Source: Flavobacteriaceae bacterium LYZ1037
Lineage (GTDB): Bacteria > Bacteroidota > Bacteroidia > Flavobacteriales > Flavobacteriaceae
Direction of reading: 5' to 3'
DNA length: 64,000 nt
Assembly (NCBI GenBank): GCA_003144015.1
Contig: QFWS01000007.1
Location: forward strand, 1-64,000
This document shows, piece by piece, positions 17,473 to 26,571 of the stretch. Below the pieces are notes generated by a model. The model saw nothing but the letters and a program-made list of their open reading frames with translations. It was not told the DNA's origin and did not search any database. The position numbers were made by a program, and so were the translations under genes. The first letter of the stretch is position 1, and every line of letters starts with the position of its first letter.

Positions 17473-18201
17473 ATGAAAATAATTTCCATGATTCCAGCAC
17501 GATATAGTGCATCACGATTTCCAGGAAAACTTATGCAAGACTTGGAAGGGAAATCGGTAATAAGAAGAACGTATGAAGCAACTGTTAATACCAAGTTGTT
17601 TGATGATGTTTTTGTAGTTACAGACAGTCAGATTATTTTCGATGAAATTGTGAATCATGGTGGAAAAGCCATCATGAGTAAAAAAGATCATGACTGTGGA
17701 AGCGATAGAATTGCAGAAGCTGTTGAATTTATGGACATAGATATCGTGGTAAACGTTCAAGGAGATGAACCTTTTACTGAAGTGTCTTCATTAAAAAAAC
17801 TCATTGAAGTTTTTAAAAACGATGTTGATAAAGGCATAGATTTAGCCTCTTTAATGGTTCATATTACAGATTGGGAAGAAATTAAAAACCCAAATACAGT
17901 TAAAGTTATTACAGACAAAAATAGTTTTGCCTTGTATTTTTCTAGAAGCCCAATTCCGTTTCCTAGAGACGAATCGGTCGATGTTAAATACTATAAGCAC
18001 AAAGGTGTTTATGCATTTAGAAAAGAGGCCTTATTAGATTTTTATAGATTACCAATGCTTTCTTTAGAAGCTTCAGAAAAAATTGAATGTATTCGTTATT
18101 TAGAATATAGTAAAAAAATAAAAATGGTTGAAACTCACGTTCAAGGTGTTGAAATAGATACACCAGAAGATTTAGATCGTGCAAAAAAACTTTGGAAATA
18201 G
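17473..18201 (+). CDS. kdsB: 3-deoxy-manno-octulosonate cytidylyltransferase (CMP-Kdo or CMP-Kdo8N synthetase)
   Basis: 242 residues, standard length. Activates Kdo with CTP before its transfer to lipid A. The nucleotide-binding start [21 protein letters not shown], the motif VNVQGDEPF and the tail [14 protein letters not shown] are diagnostic. In this genome the neighbour two genes downstream is a KdnB oxidase, so the sugar activated may be 8-amino-Kdo (Kdo8N), as in Shewanella where the KdsB prefers that sugar; this substrate shift is inferred from context. Followed at 3 bp by the HAD gene. Confidence 0.95.
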   Translation: MKIISMIPARYSASRFPGKLMQDLEGKSVIRRTYEATVNTKLFDDVFVVTDSQIIFDEIVNHGGKAIMSKKDHDCGSDRIAEAVEFMDIDIVVNVQGDEPFTEVSSLKKLIEVFKNDVDKGIDLASLMVHITDWEEIKNPNTVKVITDKNSFALYFSRSPIPFPRDESVDVKYYKHKGVYAFRKEALLDFYRLPMLSLEASEKIECIRYLEYSKKIKMVETHVQGVEIDTPEDLDRAKKLWK

Positions 18202-18204
18202 ATA

Positions 18205-18915
18205 TTGAATAAAGAATACAAACATATTAAAGTAATAGGCTTTGATGCAGATGATACCCTTTGGGTTAACGAAACTTATTTTCGAGATGCCGAAGATGCT
18301 TTTGCTAACCTATTATCTAAATATGAAACTGTAAATAAAATAGATCAAGAGCTCTTTAAAATGGAGATGAAAAACCTGCCATTATATGGTTATGGTGTTA
18401 AGGGTTTTATTTTATCCATGGTCGAAATGGCATTGGAATTATCCAATAATAATGTGTCTAATAAAACTATTCAAACTATATTAGATATAGGAAAAGACAT
18501 GATTAATAAACCTGTTGAATTACTTGAAGGTGTTGAAACTGTTTTAAAAATACTTTCAGAAAATTACAGATTAATTTTAGCAACCAAAGGCGATTTATTA
18601 GACCAAGAACGTAAACTAGAAAAATCTGGTCTTATAGATTACTTTCATCATATTGAGGTATTAAGCGATAAACAAGAGGCTAATTATTCTAAACTATTAA
18701 ATCGGTTAGATATTAAACCCTCAGAGTTTTTAATGATTGGAAACTCGTTAAAATCAGATATATTACCTTTAGTAAACATTAAAGCACATGCTATACATGT
18801 TCCTTTTCATACTACTTGGACTCACGAACAAGTAGAGGAAAGCGAAACCAATGGCAAAACGTATAAAACGGTAAATAACTTATTAGATATTCTACCATTA
18901 TTAAATGAATTATGA
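18205..18915 (+). CDS. HAD-superfamily hydrolase (YjjG-like), TTG start
   Basis: 236 residues. The nucleophile motif is GFDADDTLW (D-x-D-x-T/L), with motif II LATKGD, motif III lysine near KQEANYSKLL and motif IV MIGNSLKSDILPL. The cap is helical, as in the YjjG/phosphoglycolate-phosphatase branch, and not the short capless KdsC type. The start is a TTG at 18205: no ATG exists between the kdsB stop and the catalytic motif. Only 3 bp separate it from kdsB, and kdnB follows, so a sugar-phosphate substrate in this pathway is possible, though many YjjG-like enzymes are housekeeping nucleotidases. Confidence 0.85.
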   Translation: MNKEYKHIKVIGFDADDTLWVNETYFRDAEDAFANLLSKYETVNKIDQELFKMEMKNLPLYGYGVKGFILSMVEMALELSNNNVSNKTIQTILDIGKDMINKPVELLEGVETVLKILSENYRLILATKGDLLDQERKLEKSGLIDYFHHIEVLSDKQEANYSKLLNRLDIKPSEFLMIGNSLKSDILPLVNIKAHAIHVPFHTTWTHEQVEESETNGKTYKTVNNLLDILPLLNEL

Positions 18916-18936
18916 AATTTTAGTTACAATAAATAC

Positions 18937-20019
18937 ATGAGTTTTAAAAATTTTCCAATGGTGTCCAAGGTCGTTTTTGGACGTGGCTGTTTTAATCAAT
19001 TAGGAGATATTATTTCCCCAAATAGATTAAGCACTAAAGCACCATTTATTTATATCGTTGACGACGTATTTAAAGGGAATCCTTGGCTAACCTCTAGAAT
19101 CCCTTTATCTTACGATGATAAGATTTATTACATTTCTGCAAACGAAGAACCAAAAACTTCTCAAGTAGACGAACTTGTTGAAGAAATAATTCTTAGTTAT
19201 AAAGAACTGCCTTCAGGAATTATTGGAATAGGAGGAGGAACCATTATGGATTTAGCCAAGGCCATTTCAATTATGCTTACTAACGATGGTGAATCTAAAG
19301 ATTATCAAGGGTGGGATTTAGTTAAAAAACCAGCCATTTATCATGTTGGAGTGCCAACCATATCTGGAACTGGAGCAGAAGTATCGCGGACTACAATTCT
19401 AACTGGTCCCGAAAGAAAATTAGGTATTAATAGTGATTTTACACCTTTCGATCAAGTTGTTTTAGACCCAGAATTAACCAAAGATGTTCCTAAAGACCAA
19501 TGGTTTTATACAGGCATGGACTGTTATGTACATTGTATAGAATCTTTAAATGGTACTTATCTTAATTCATTTAGTCAAAGTTATGGCGAAAAAGCCTTAG
19601 AATTATGCAAAGAGATTTTTTTAGGAGAAACGCTTTCTAAAGAAGAATCTGATGATAAGTTAATGATGGCTTCCTGGCATGGTGGCATGAGTATAGCTTA
19701 TTCTCAAGTTGGAGTCGCACATGCTATGAGTTATGGGTTAGGATATTTATTAGGTGTTAAACATGGTGTAGGAAACTGTATCGTATTTGAACATCTGGAA
19801 GAGTATTATCCAGAAGGTGTGGCAATGTATAAAGCCATGCGTGAGAAACATAATATTAACATTCCACAAGGTATTTGTGCAAATTTATCTGATAAAGAAT
19901 TTGACATTATGATTGATGTTGCTTTAAGTTTAGAACCTCTTTGGGAAAATGCATTAGGTAAACATTGGCAAAAATCTATGACTCGCGAAAAATTAAAAGA
20001 CCTTTACCAGAAAATGTAA
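18937..20019 (+). CDS. kdnB: KdnB-like 3-deoxy-D-manno-octulosonate 8-oxidase (iron-containing alcohol dehydrogenase family)
   Basis: 360 residues. The group III alcohol dehydrogenase fold is clear: NAD-binding GGGTIMDLAKAIS, TISGTGAEVSRT, and metal ligands D195 and H199 (MDCYVHC), H262 (HAMSYG) and H276 (HGVGNC) in canonical spacing. The protein aligns from memory along its length with Shewanella KdnB (FKNFPMVSKVVFGRG, DQWFYTGMDCYVHC, HNINIPQGIC). KdnB oxidises C8 of Kdo to an aldehyde, which the aminotransferase KdnA turns into Kdo8N. The neighbouring kdsB supports this. No KdnA-like aminotransferase is in this window. Encoded 21 bp after the HAD gene and 1 bp before the acyltransferase. 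Confidence 0.88.
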   Translation: MSFKNFPMVSKVVFGRGCFNQLGDIISPNRLSTKAPFIYIVDDVFKGNPWLTSRIPLSYDDKIYYISANEEPKTSQVDELVEEIILSYKELPSGIIGIGGGTIMDLAKAISIMLTNDGESKDYQGWDLVKKPAIYHVGVPTISGTGAEVSRTTILTGPERKLGINSDFTPFDQVVLDPELTKDVPKDQWFYTGMDCYVHCIESLNGTYLNSFSQSYGEKALELCKEIFLGETLSKEESDDKLMMASWHGGMSIAYSQVGVAHAMSYGLGYLLGVKHGVGNCIVFEHLEEYYPEGVAMYKAMREKHNINIPQGICANLSDKEFDIMIDVALSLEPLWENALGKHWQKSMTREKLKDLYQKM

Positions 20020-20020
20020 T

Positions 20021-20569
20021 ATGCAAAAACTTGCAAAATTTATATACTTTAAACTATTAGGTTGGAAATTAGTTGGTAATACCACAATGTCTAAGGATAC
20101 AGTTAAAAAAGCTGTAGTGATAGCTTTGCCACATACCAGTTGGCACGATTTCTATATTGGGTTGTTACTTAGAACTGTAATTGGAATAAAATCGAATTTC
20201 GTTGGTAAAAAAGAACTTTTTGTTTGGCCATTTAAATATTATTTTAGAGCCATTGGTGGTAGACCAATAGATAGAACTTCTGGTCAAAATAAAGTGGAAG
20301 CCATTGCTAAATTATTTGATGAAGATGAAGAGTTTAGATTGACCTTAGCTCCTGAAGGTACACGAAAAAAAGTAACTGAGTGGCGAACAGGTTTTTATTA
20401 TATTGCTAAAGCTGCAAATGTTCCAATTATCATGTTTACATTAGATTTTGAAAACAAACAAAATAGAATATCTGAACCATTTTATTTAACAGACAATATG
20501 GAAGCAGATTTCAAATTTATGAAACAATTTTATAAAGGAGTTGTTGGTAAATTTCCTGAATATTCTTAG
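20021..20569 (+). CDS. PlsC-like lysophospholipid/glycerolipid acyltransferase
   Basis: 182 residues, shorter than typical PlsC. The catalytic HX4D motif is HTSWHD (about residues 38-43), the glycerol-phosphate binding region is APEGTRKKV (about 112-120), and VPIIMFTLDF fits block IV. No long membrane segment is visible. This family in Bacteroidota is annotated as 1-acyl-sn-glycerol-3-phosphate acyltransferase, but such short forms could modify other lipids. It starts 1 bp after the kdnB stop, so a role in outer-membrane lipid synthesis is plausible. Confidence 0.85.
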   Translation: MQKLAKFIYFKLLGWKLVGNTTMSKDTVKKAVVIALPHTSWHDFYIGLLLRTVIGIKSNFVGKKELFVWPFKYYFRAIGGRPIDRTSGQNKVEAIAKLFDEDEEFRLTLAPEGTRKKVTEWRTGFYYIAKAANVPIIMFTLDFENKQNRISEPFYLTDNMEADFKFMKQFYKGVVGKFPEYS

Positions 20570-20667
20570 AACTATAAATTTGGCATATATTTTGAGTCTA
20601 TTAATTACGTTTAGTAGATGAAACATAAAGTAAACTTTTGTCCCTAAAAAGAAACATTTACTACTAA

Positions 20668-20706
20668 AAAAAGCTACTTATTTTTAAGTAGCTTTTGCTT
20701 TTTTGA
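20668..20706. terminator. Bidirectional terminator between convergent genes
   Basis: Stem AAAGCTACTTA/TAAGTAGCTTT with a four-base T loop, T-rich on both outer sides. It ends the kdsB-acyltransferase operon and the 20719-22185 gene. Confidence 0.85.
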
Positions 20707-20718
20707 GTTGTATTATTT

Positions 20719-22185
20719 CTAGTCTATCACTTTAAATTCTTTCATTTCTTTTAATGGCTCTAGTACATTATAATCTTGCCAATAATTTGGATCGAAAGCT
20801 TTAAGCGTTTCATATTCTATTTTTTGTTTTTCTTTAGTTGCATTATATTCTGAAGGCAGTATATCTTTTTGTCCCATGATTAAAATTTCATTTTTTTCCT
20901 TAAATACACCTTCAACTTTAAAATTGAAAGATACTTTTTCGCGACTGTCATTGTCTTTAAATTTAATAGGTCTGTCTACATAAAAATATCTATCTAATTG
21001 ATCTGTCATATAATTCGGATAATAAAAGCCATCATCATGTTTTTTGTATATTACAAAGCCTTTTTTGTTTTGTTCAATGTATTTGATGCCTAATAAAAGT
21101 TTCAAATTTAGTTTTTCACCAATACGTCCTTTAGCAAATTTATAATCTGCTTTTAGAATGGCAAAGGTTTCATGAGAGACGTAGAATACACCTTCAAAAT
21201 CTGCAGAACTTCTTCTAGGAGCATAAGCAATAACATATACCATTTCGGGACCTATAAAGGTAATATCCTTTATTTCGTATTTGTATTTTCTTGTATCTGT
21301 TATAAAATTTAAAATGGTTTTTGATGAAAATCCATGGCTTTCAACCATGTTGTGGATCATTTTTCGAACAAATTTTAGAGAATTTATAGTGTCCTCAGCT
21401 TTATCATTATCCTCGTTTAAAGAAACAGAATCAGACACTTTAAATAAACCAGATTTAACTGTATAAATTTTATCTTCATCTAAATGCTTTAAGACAATAG
21501 CCTTTCCTTTTTCTGCTAGTTTTTCAACAGATTGGTCGTTGCGTTCATCCAATAAACGAATGGCTTTTTCAACGTTTAGTTTAGACTCGTCTTTGTTTTT
21601 AATTTTTAATTGGCCAACAAGCTCTGTATATTGTTTCGATTTATTCGTTATTAAGGATCTTTCTAATTCGTCAAAATCTTTATTAAATGCTTCTAATTGT
21701 TTTTTCTTAAAACCTGATGACTTATCGATTTCAAAATCGGCATCTTTACCAAGAATGTATTCTGTTCTTCTACTAAAAATATTATATTCAATTAGATTGT
21801 TTTTATAGTTTCTTTTTAGGTTTCTATTTACATAATACATTATAGAATCTATGGTCAAAGGTTTGTTGGTTAAATAGACTTCATACAATTCGTTTACCTG
21901 CTCAGCAAGCTTATATTCTCTAGAAGTAAATTCTTTTAATTCAAGTCCCGATTTTTCAAAACCTAAACATGATATATATACAGAATCTGTTGGTTTAAAA
22001 CCCTCTGTAGTAATTGAAAAGTTGCCCTCTTCATTTGTAATTACACCATAATTCTCACCAATTTGAATAGTTGCATAAGGAATAGGCTCATTCGTTTTTG
22101 TTAGTACTTTACCAGATACTTGTTGAGCAAATCCTATAAAAATATAGCTAATTGACAATAGGATGGTTAAAGGTTTTTTATACAT
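20719..22185 (-). CDS. Secreted carboxypeptidase-regulatory-like domain protein
   Basis: 488 residues. Signal peptide of 20 residues ending GFAQ, then a CarboxypepD_reg-like beta-sandwich (VSGKVLTKTNEPIPYATIQI, ITNEEGNFSI, SVYISCLGFE) at about residues 22-95. The remainder is a conserved flavobacterial extension without catalytic motifs I know, rich in charged helices and strands (YKYEIKDITFIGPEMVYVI). Related proteins lack the TonB-dependent barrel and are annotated only by this domain. Probably periplasmic or outer-membrane associated. It stands alone between terminators. Confidence 0.8.
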   Translation of the reverse strand: MYKKPLTILLSISYIFIGFAQQVSGKVLTKTNEPIPYATIQIGENYGVITNEEGNFSITTEGFKPTDSVYISCLGFEKSGLELKEFTSREYKLAEQVNELYEVYLTNKPLTIDSIMYYVNRNLKRNYKNNLIEYNIFSRRTEYILGKDADFEIDKSSGFKKKQLEAFNKDFDELERSLITNKSKQYTELVGQLKIKNKDESKLNVEKAIRLLDERNDQSVEKLAEKGKAIVLKHLDEDKIYTVKSGLFKVSDSVSLNEDNDKAEDTINSLKFVRKMIHNMVESHGFSSKTILNFITDTRKYKYEIKDITFIGPEMVYVIAYAPRRSSADFEGVFYVSHETFAILKADYKFAKGRIGEKLNLKLLLGIKYIEQNKKGFVIYKKHDDGFYYPNYMTDQLDRYFYVDRPIKFKDNDSREKVSFNFKVEGVFKEKNEILIMGQKDILPSEYNATKEKQKIEYETLKAFDPNYWQDYNVLEPLKEMKEFKVID

Positions 22186-22237
22186 AAGTTTTTATTTTTA
22201 AAACGATTGATTTCTTGATTTGTTACCTATAAAGATG

Positions 22238-22268
22238 AAAAAACCCAAACAATTTGTTTGGGTTTTTT
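22238..22268 (-). terminator. Terminator of yebC
   Basis: Perfect dyad AACCCAAACAA/TTTGTTTGGGTT region with A and T runs on either side, located 33 bp after the yebC stop. Confidence 0.85.
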
Positions 22269-22300
22269 AGAAATATTTATGAATTTATATTAAAATAAAA

Positions 22301-23023
22301 TTAATCTTCAGAACTTTCTTCCATTGTGTGATAGACATTCTGTACATCGTCATCTTCTTCTAATTTTTCAAGAAGTTTTTCTACATCAGCAGCATCTTCA
22401 AGGTTTAATTTTTTAGTTACTTGTGGAATACGTTCAAAACCAGATGAAAGTATTTCAATATCACGAGATTCTAATTCTGCTTGAATAGCTCCAAAACTTT
22501 CAAATGGCGCATAGATTAAAATACCATCGTCATCTAAAAACACTTCTTCAGCTCCAAAATCTATGAACTCTAATTCTAATTCTTCAGGATCTAAACCTTC
22601 GTTTGGAATTCTAAAATTACAGGTATGATCGAACATAAAAACCACAGAACCAGATGTACCTAGGCTGCCATCACATTTGTTAAAATAACTACGAACGTTA
22701 GCTACTGTTCTCGTGTTATTATCTGTTGCAGTTTCCACTAAAACAGCAATACCATGTGGTGCATAACCTTCAAAAATTACTTCTTTAAAATCGCCCTGGC
22801 TTTTATCGCTAGCTTTTTTAATAGCACGTTCTACATTATCCTTTGGCATGTTTACGGCTTTGGCATTCTGTATTACTGCTCGTAATCTCGAGTTACTAGC
22901 AGGGTCTGGACCACCTTCCTTAACTGCCATAACGATGTCTTTACCAATACGTGTAAAGGCTTTACTCATAGCAGACCAACGTTTCATTTTACGTGCTTTA
23001 CGAAATTCAAAAGCTCTTCCCAT
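22301..23023 (-). CDS. yebC: YebC/PmpR family regulator or ribosome-associated factor
   Basis: 240 residues, standard length. N-terminal MGRAFEFRKARKMKRWSAM, then AVKEGGPDPASNSRLRAVI and NMPKDNVERAIKKA are diagnostic. The acidic C-terminus (EEDDDVQNVYHTMEES) is typical. Members were described as DNA-binding regulators, and more recent work in bacteria links some members to relief of ribosome stalling at proline stretches. The starting MGRAFEF rather than MAGHSKW places it in the Bacteroidota variant. It has a gap of 179 bp to the pterin dehydratase gene and its own candidate promoter. Confidence 0.93.
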   Translation of the reverse strand: MGRAFEFRKARKMKRWSAMSKAFTRIGKDIVMAVKEGGPDPASNSRLRAVIQNAKAVNMPKDNVERAIKKASDKSQGDFKEVIFEGYAPHGIAVLVETATDNNTRTVANVRSYFNKCDGSLGTSGSVVFMFDHTCNFRIPNEGLDPEELELEFIDFGAEEVFLDDDGILIYAPFESFGAIQAELESRDIEILSSGFERIPQVTKKLNLEDAADVEKLLEKLEEDDDVQNVYHTMEESSED

Positions 23024-23087
23024 CTAAAAATGTATATTTTAAGTTCCCACAAAAGTGGAAATCTATATTAATGATTTTTTATGAACA

Positions 23088-23095
23088 CAAATGTA
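23088..23095 (-). promoter_or_regulatory. Candidate -7 element for yebC
   Basis: On minus, TACATTTG lies 64 bp before the yebC ATG. Confidence 0.45.
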
Positions 23096-23202
23096 AAAAA
23101 ATAAGATAATTGAGACTGATAGTATGAAGAAAATTATCAAATCTTAAAGAATATTTCTGAAAACTATAATTGAACATGGTGTCTGTTCATTTAATATTAG
23201 AA

Positions 23203-23493
23203 TTACTCTTGTACTTCAACAATCATTTCAATAGCTTCAGCTAGCTTGAAATCTTTATTTGTTACACCTCCAGCATCATGTGTAGATAAAGAAATGGATA
23301 AAATGTTATAAGTGTTTGTCCATTCTGGATGATGATTTAATGCTTCACATTCAAACGCAATGCGACTCATAGCACTAAAGCAATCTCTAAAATTATCGAA
23401 TTCAAATTCGGCATGAATTGCATTTTCATAATAATCCCAATCTGGAAAACGCAATAATTTTTTTTCTATGTCTTGTTCAGATAACTTACTCAT
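23203..23493 (-). CDS. 4a-hydroxytetrahydrobiopterin dehydratase (PCD/DCoH family)
   Basis: 96 residues, the standard length. The active-site motif HHPEW plus TYNILSISLSTHDAGGVT is present with its catalytic histidines. The enzyme regenerates tetrahydrobiopterin after aromatic amino acid hydroxylation, or helps molybdopterin or folate metabolism when no hydroxylase is present. No phenylalanine hydroxylase is in this window. Last gene of the gcvT-glsA-SDR run, 53 bp after the SDR gene. Confidence 0.93.
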   Translation of the reverse strand: MSKLSEQDIEKKLLRFPDWDYYENAIHAEFEFDNFRDCFSAMSRIAFECEALNHHPEWTNTYNILSISLSTHDAGGVTNKDFKLAEAIEMIVEVQE

Positions 23494-23546
23494 GGTATTT
23501 ATTTTTAAGTGTACTTAAATTTAAGCAATTTTAATGTGAAAATCAA

Positions 23547-24380
23547 CTAAACTGCTAATTCAGTTAAAATGTCTTGACTTGAAAATTGGAGATGTTTTGG
23601 TAATAGGTTGTATTTTGATAAAACGGCCAAATAGCGTTCGTCGTTTGTAGTATATACGTGTTTTAATGTGTAGTTTTCTATGTCTAGAGTCTTAATAATT
23701 TCTTCTATAAATTCATCATGATGTACTAAATCTTTACTACCTAAATGAAAAACACCTTTTTTATCTCTGTTGATAATGTAATGAATTTGTTGGGTTAATT
23801 TAGAGTCTGTTGAAACGTTCATTATTAAGTTAGGAAACACTTCAATTGGCTCTTTTTCGTTGATTAACATTTTTATTTCTTGAATTCTTGGCGATTGAAC
23901 TCCAAAAACCATTGGCAATCTAATGATGACTGTTTGTTTTTTTGGTAATCGCATGAGCATGTTTTCAATTTTAATTTTAAAATGCCCATAAATACTGTGA
24001 CTTAAAGTTTTATCTGTTTCATAACTAGGAAACTTGCTATAACCATCAAAAACATTTGCAGAAGATAAAAATATAAGTTTGCAGAGCTTGTTATATTTTA
24101 AATATTCGGTAATGTGTTTATGTGCAATTACTTGAGCAGAAAATTCACCTCGAATTGCCGAAATAATAATGGTTGGTTTTACAGCTTCTAAAATTTCGAA
24201 AACATCATCTTCTTCTACGTTATATTGAAAAAAATGGCTGTTCTTTTCAAATAATCTATTTTCAGTATTGTAAGTGCCAAAGGTTTTAAAATAGGAGCAG
24301 AGTTCCTTATAAATAGCATTTCCTAAAAAACCACTTGCGCCTAAAATTAGTACGCGATGTTTATCTTCTCTTTCTTTCAT
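23547..24380 (-). CDS. SDR / RmlD-like NAD(P)-dependent sugar-nucleotide reductase family
   Basis: 277 residues. Rossmann start VLILGASGFLGNAIYKEL (GxxGxxG), the TxxAI-like segment IIISAIRGEFSAQ, FLSSANVFDG, and the YxxxK active site YGHFK. The best match in style is the extended SDR branch that includes dTDP-4-dehydrorhamnose reductase RmlD, but no rml genes are nearby, so substrate is unknown. Located 27 bp after the glutaminase gene and 53 bp before the pterin dehydratase gene. Confidence 0.85.
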   Translation of the reverse strand: MKEREDKHRVLILGASGFLGNAIYKELCSYFKTFGTYNTENRLFEKNSHFFQYNVEEDDVFEILEAVKPTIIISAIRGEFSAQVIAHKHITEYLKYNKLCKLIFLSSANVFDGYSKFPSYETDKTLSHSIYGHFKIKIENMLMRLPKKQTVIIRLPMVFGVQSPRIQEIKMLINEKEPIEVFPNLIMNVSTDSKLTQQIHYIINRDKKGVFHLGSKDLVHHDEFIEEIIKTLDIENYTLKHVYTTNDERYLAVLSKYNLLPKHLQFSSQDILTELAV

Positions 24381-24407
24381 ATTTGCCTAAAACGGAAGAT
24401 TTGTATT

Positions 24408-25322
24408 TTAAAATATGGACTGATTGGTTTCTGATGTAAATATTTCAAGCGCTTGCATGCCTAGTTTCGAATTTCCTCTTTCGTTTAAACCAGGAGCCCA
24501 AACCGAAATAACAAACTCATTTGGGAGCAATGCTACAATACCACCTCCAACACCACTTTTTCCAGGAAGCCCAACTTCGAAAGCAAATTCTCCAGCTTCG
24601 TCGTAAAAACCACATGTAAGCATAATGGCGTTAATGCGTTTAGCCTGACTTTTAGTGAGTCTTGTTTTTTCTAACAAGCATTTTCCTTTATTTGCAAATA
24701 CGTAAAAAGCTTTTGTTAATTGAGCACAGGTCATTTCTAAAGAACATTGATGGAAGTAAAAATCTAAGACATCTTCCACGTTATTATTTAAATTATCAAA
24801 GGACTTTAAAAGGTTTGCAGCTGCATAATTATTAAAACCAGTTTTCTTTTCAGAATTGGCAACTTTATAATTGTAATTGATACTGGAATCTCCAGTAATA
24901 TCTCTAACATAAGCTAAAAAATCTTCTTTTGGGTTTTCAAATAATGACACTAAAACGTCAGCAATTACAATAGCTCCCGAATTTATAAGTGGATTTCTTG
25001 GAATGCCTTTTTCTAATTCTAATAAAGATAAATGATTAAAAGGATTTCCAGAAGGTTCCACGTCCAAACGGCTCCAAATATCTGAGCCAACTTTTGATAT
25101 TGCTAAGGCTAAAGTCAATACCTTTGAAATACTTTGAATAGAAAATTTCTTTTCAGAATCTCCAACAGAAAAATTTTCTCCAGAAATAAGGTGTAAATGG
25201 ATTCCAAAAGCATTCTTATCTACATTAGCCAATTCTGGAATATAGGTTGCTATCTCTCCCTTGTCTGTTTCCTTACTAACTTCTTGGTAGATGTTATTTA
25301 AAATCCCTTGGTAATCTATCAT
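24408..25322 (-). CDS. glsA: Glutaminase (serine-dependent beta-lactamase-fold type)
   Basis: 304 residues, standard length for bacterial glutaminase A, which hydrolyses glutamine to glutamate and ammonia. The nucleophile region is FSIQSISKVLTLAL (SxxK), followed by EPSGNPFNHL and NSGAIVIADVL, the tyrosine region GFNNYAAANLL, and the closing motif GLPGKSGVGGGIVALLPN. It has no signal peptide. Starts 3 bp after the gcvT stop, so the two are co-transcribed, which pairs glycine and glutamine breakdown. Confidence 0.96.
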   Translation of the reverse strand: MIDYQGILNNIYQEVSKETDKGEIATYIPELANVDKNAFGIHLHLISGENFSVGDSEKKFSIQSISKVLTLALAISKVGSDIWSRLDVEPSGNPFNHLSLLELEKGIPRNPLINSGAIVIADVLVSLFENPKEDFLAYVRDITGDSSINYNYKVANSEKKTGFNNYAAANLLKSFDNLNNNVEDVLDFYFHQCSLEMTCAQLTKAFYVFANKGKCLLEKTRLTKSQAKRINAIMLTCGFYDEAGEFAFEVGLPGKSGVGGGIVALLPNEFVISVWAPGLNERGNSKLGMQALEIFTSETNQSIF

Positions 25323-25325
25323 GTA

Positions 25326-26408
25326 TTAACCTTTGTAAAATGGCAGTTTTATAACTGTAGCTGGAATAGCATTTTTTCTAATTTGAATATGTATTTTACT
25401 ATCAACATCAGCAAAGACTTTAGGTACATACCCTAAACCAATCCCTATTCCTAAAGAAGGAGACATGGTTCCAGAAGTAACACGACCTATGGTTTTTCCT
25501 TGGCTATCTACAATGTCGTAACCTTGTCTTGGTATGCCACGATCGTCTAATTTAAAGGCTACTAATTTGTTTTCAACTCCATGTGCTTTTTCAGCTTCTA
25601 AGGCTTTAGAGTTTGTAAACTCTTTTGTGAATTTTGTTACCCAACCTAAACCAGCTTCAAATGGTGATGTAGTATCATCAATATCGTTTCCATAAAGACA
25701 ATAACCCATTTCTAAACGCAATGTATCTCTTGCAGCAAGACCAATAGGCTTAATTCCATAATCTGCTCCAGCTTCAAAAACTTTATCCCAGACCTGTTTT
25801 ACTTCGTTATTCTTGCAATAAATTTCAAAACCACCACTACCTGTATATCCAGTAGCAGAAATAATCACATTTTCAATTCCAGCAAAATCGCCAACAATAA
25901 AGTTATAAAATTTTATTTCTGATAGGTCATGACTTGTTAAACTTTGCATGGCTTCAACAGCTTTGGGTCCTTGGATTGCTAAAAGAGAATAGTCCTCACT
26001 TAAATCTTTCATTTCTGCTCCAACATCATTTTTAGATGAAATCCAGTTCCAATCTTTTTCTATATTACTAGCATTAACAACTAAGAGATAGGTTTCTTCT
26101 TTAATACGATAAATTATTAAATCATCAACAACACCTCCATCATCATTAGGTAAATAACTGTATTGGGCTTTGCCAATAGTTAGTTTTGAAGCGTCATTAC
26201 TTGCAACTTTTTGAATAAGCTCCAAAGCATGAGGTCCTTCAATTAAAAATTCTCCCATATGAGATACATCAAAGACACCAACAGATTTTCTTACCGTCTC
26301 ATGTTCTATATTGACTCCTTCATATTGAACTGGCATGTTATAACCAGCAAAAGGAACCATTTTTGCTCCAAGAGCTTCGTGTGTGGATGTTAATGCAGTG
26401 TTTTTCAT
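25326..26408 (-). CDS. gcvT: Glycine cleavage system T protein (aminomethyltransferase)
   Basis: 360 residues, standard length. FAGYNMPVQYEGVNIEHETVR, FDVSHMGEFLIEGPHA, ATGYTGSGGFEIYCKN and LRLEMGYCLYGNDIDD are family motifs, including the aspartate that binds tetrahydrofolate. Releases ammonia and makes methylene-THF from the aminomethyl group carried by the H protein. The other gcv genes are not in this window, which is normal in Flavobacteriia. First gene of the operon gcvT-glsA-SDR-pterin dehydratase. Confidence 0.97.
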   Translation of the reverse strand: MKNTALTSTHEALGAKMVPFAGYNMPVQYEGVNIEHETVRKSVGVFDVSHMGEFLIEGPHALELIQKVASNDASKLTIGKAQYSYLPNDDGGVVDDLIIYRIKEETYLLVVNASNIEKDWNWISSKNDVGAEMKDLSEDYSLLAIQGPKAVEAMQSLTSHDLSEIKFYNFIVGDFAGIENVIISATGYTGSGGFEIYCKNNEVKQVWDKVFEAGADYGIKPIGLAARDTLRLEMGYCLYGNDIDDTTSPFEAGLGWVTKFTKEFTNSKALEAEKAHGVENKLVAFKLDDRGIPRQGYDIVDSQGKTIGRVTSGTMSPSLGIGIGLGYVPKVFADVDSKIHIQIRKNAIPATVIKLPFYKG

Positions 26409-26435
26409 ATTTAGAATTTTTCAAATTTTGATAGA

Positions 26436-26443
26436 CAAAAGTA
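26436..26443 (-). promoter_or_regulatory. Candidate -7 element for gcvT operon
   Basis: On minus, TACTTTTG lies 27 bp before the gcvT ATG. No glycine riboswitch-like structure is visible between it and the gene. Confidence 0.5.
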
Positions 26444-26571
26444 TTGAAAAATATCTGTTTTATTCATTAAGAGTTTCGTTAAAGTACGATTAAATATTTG
26501 TTAATTTTTTTAATGTTTAAAGAAAATCAAGATGTAAACTATTAATTTAGTTACTTCTAAAACAATCCAAT

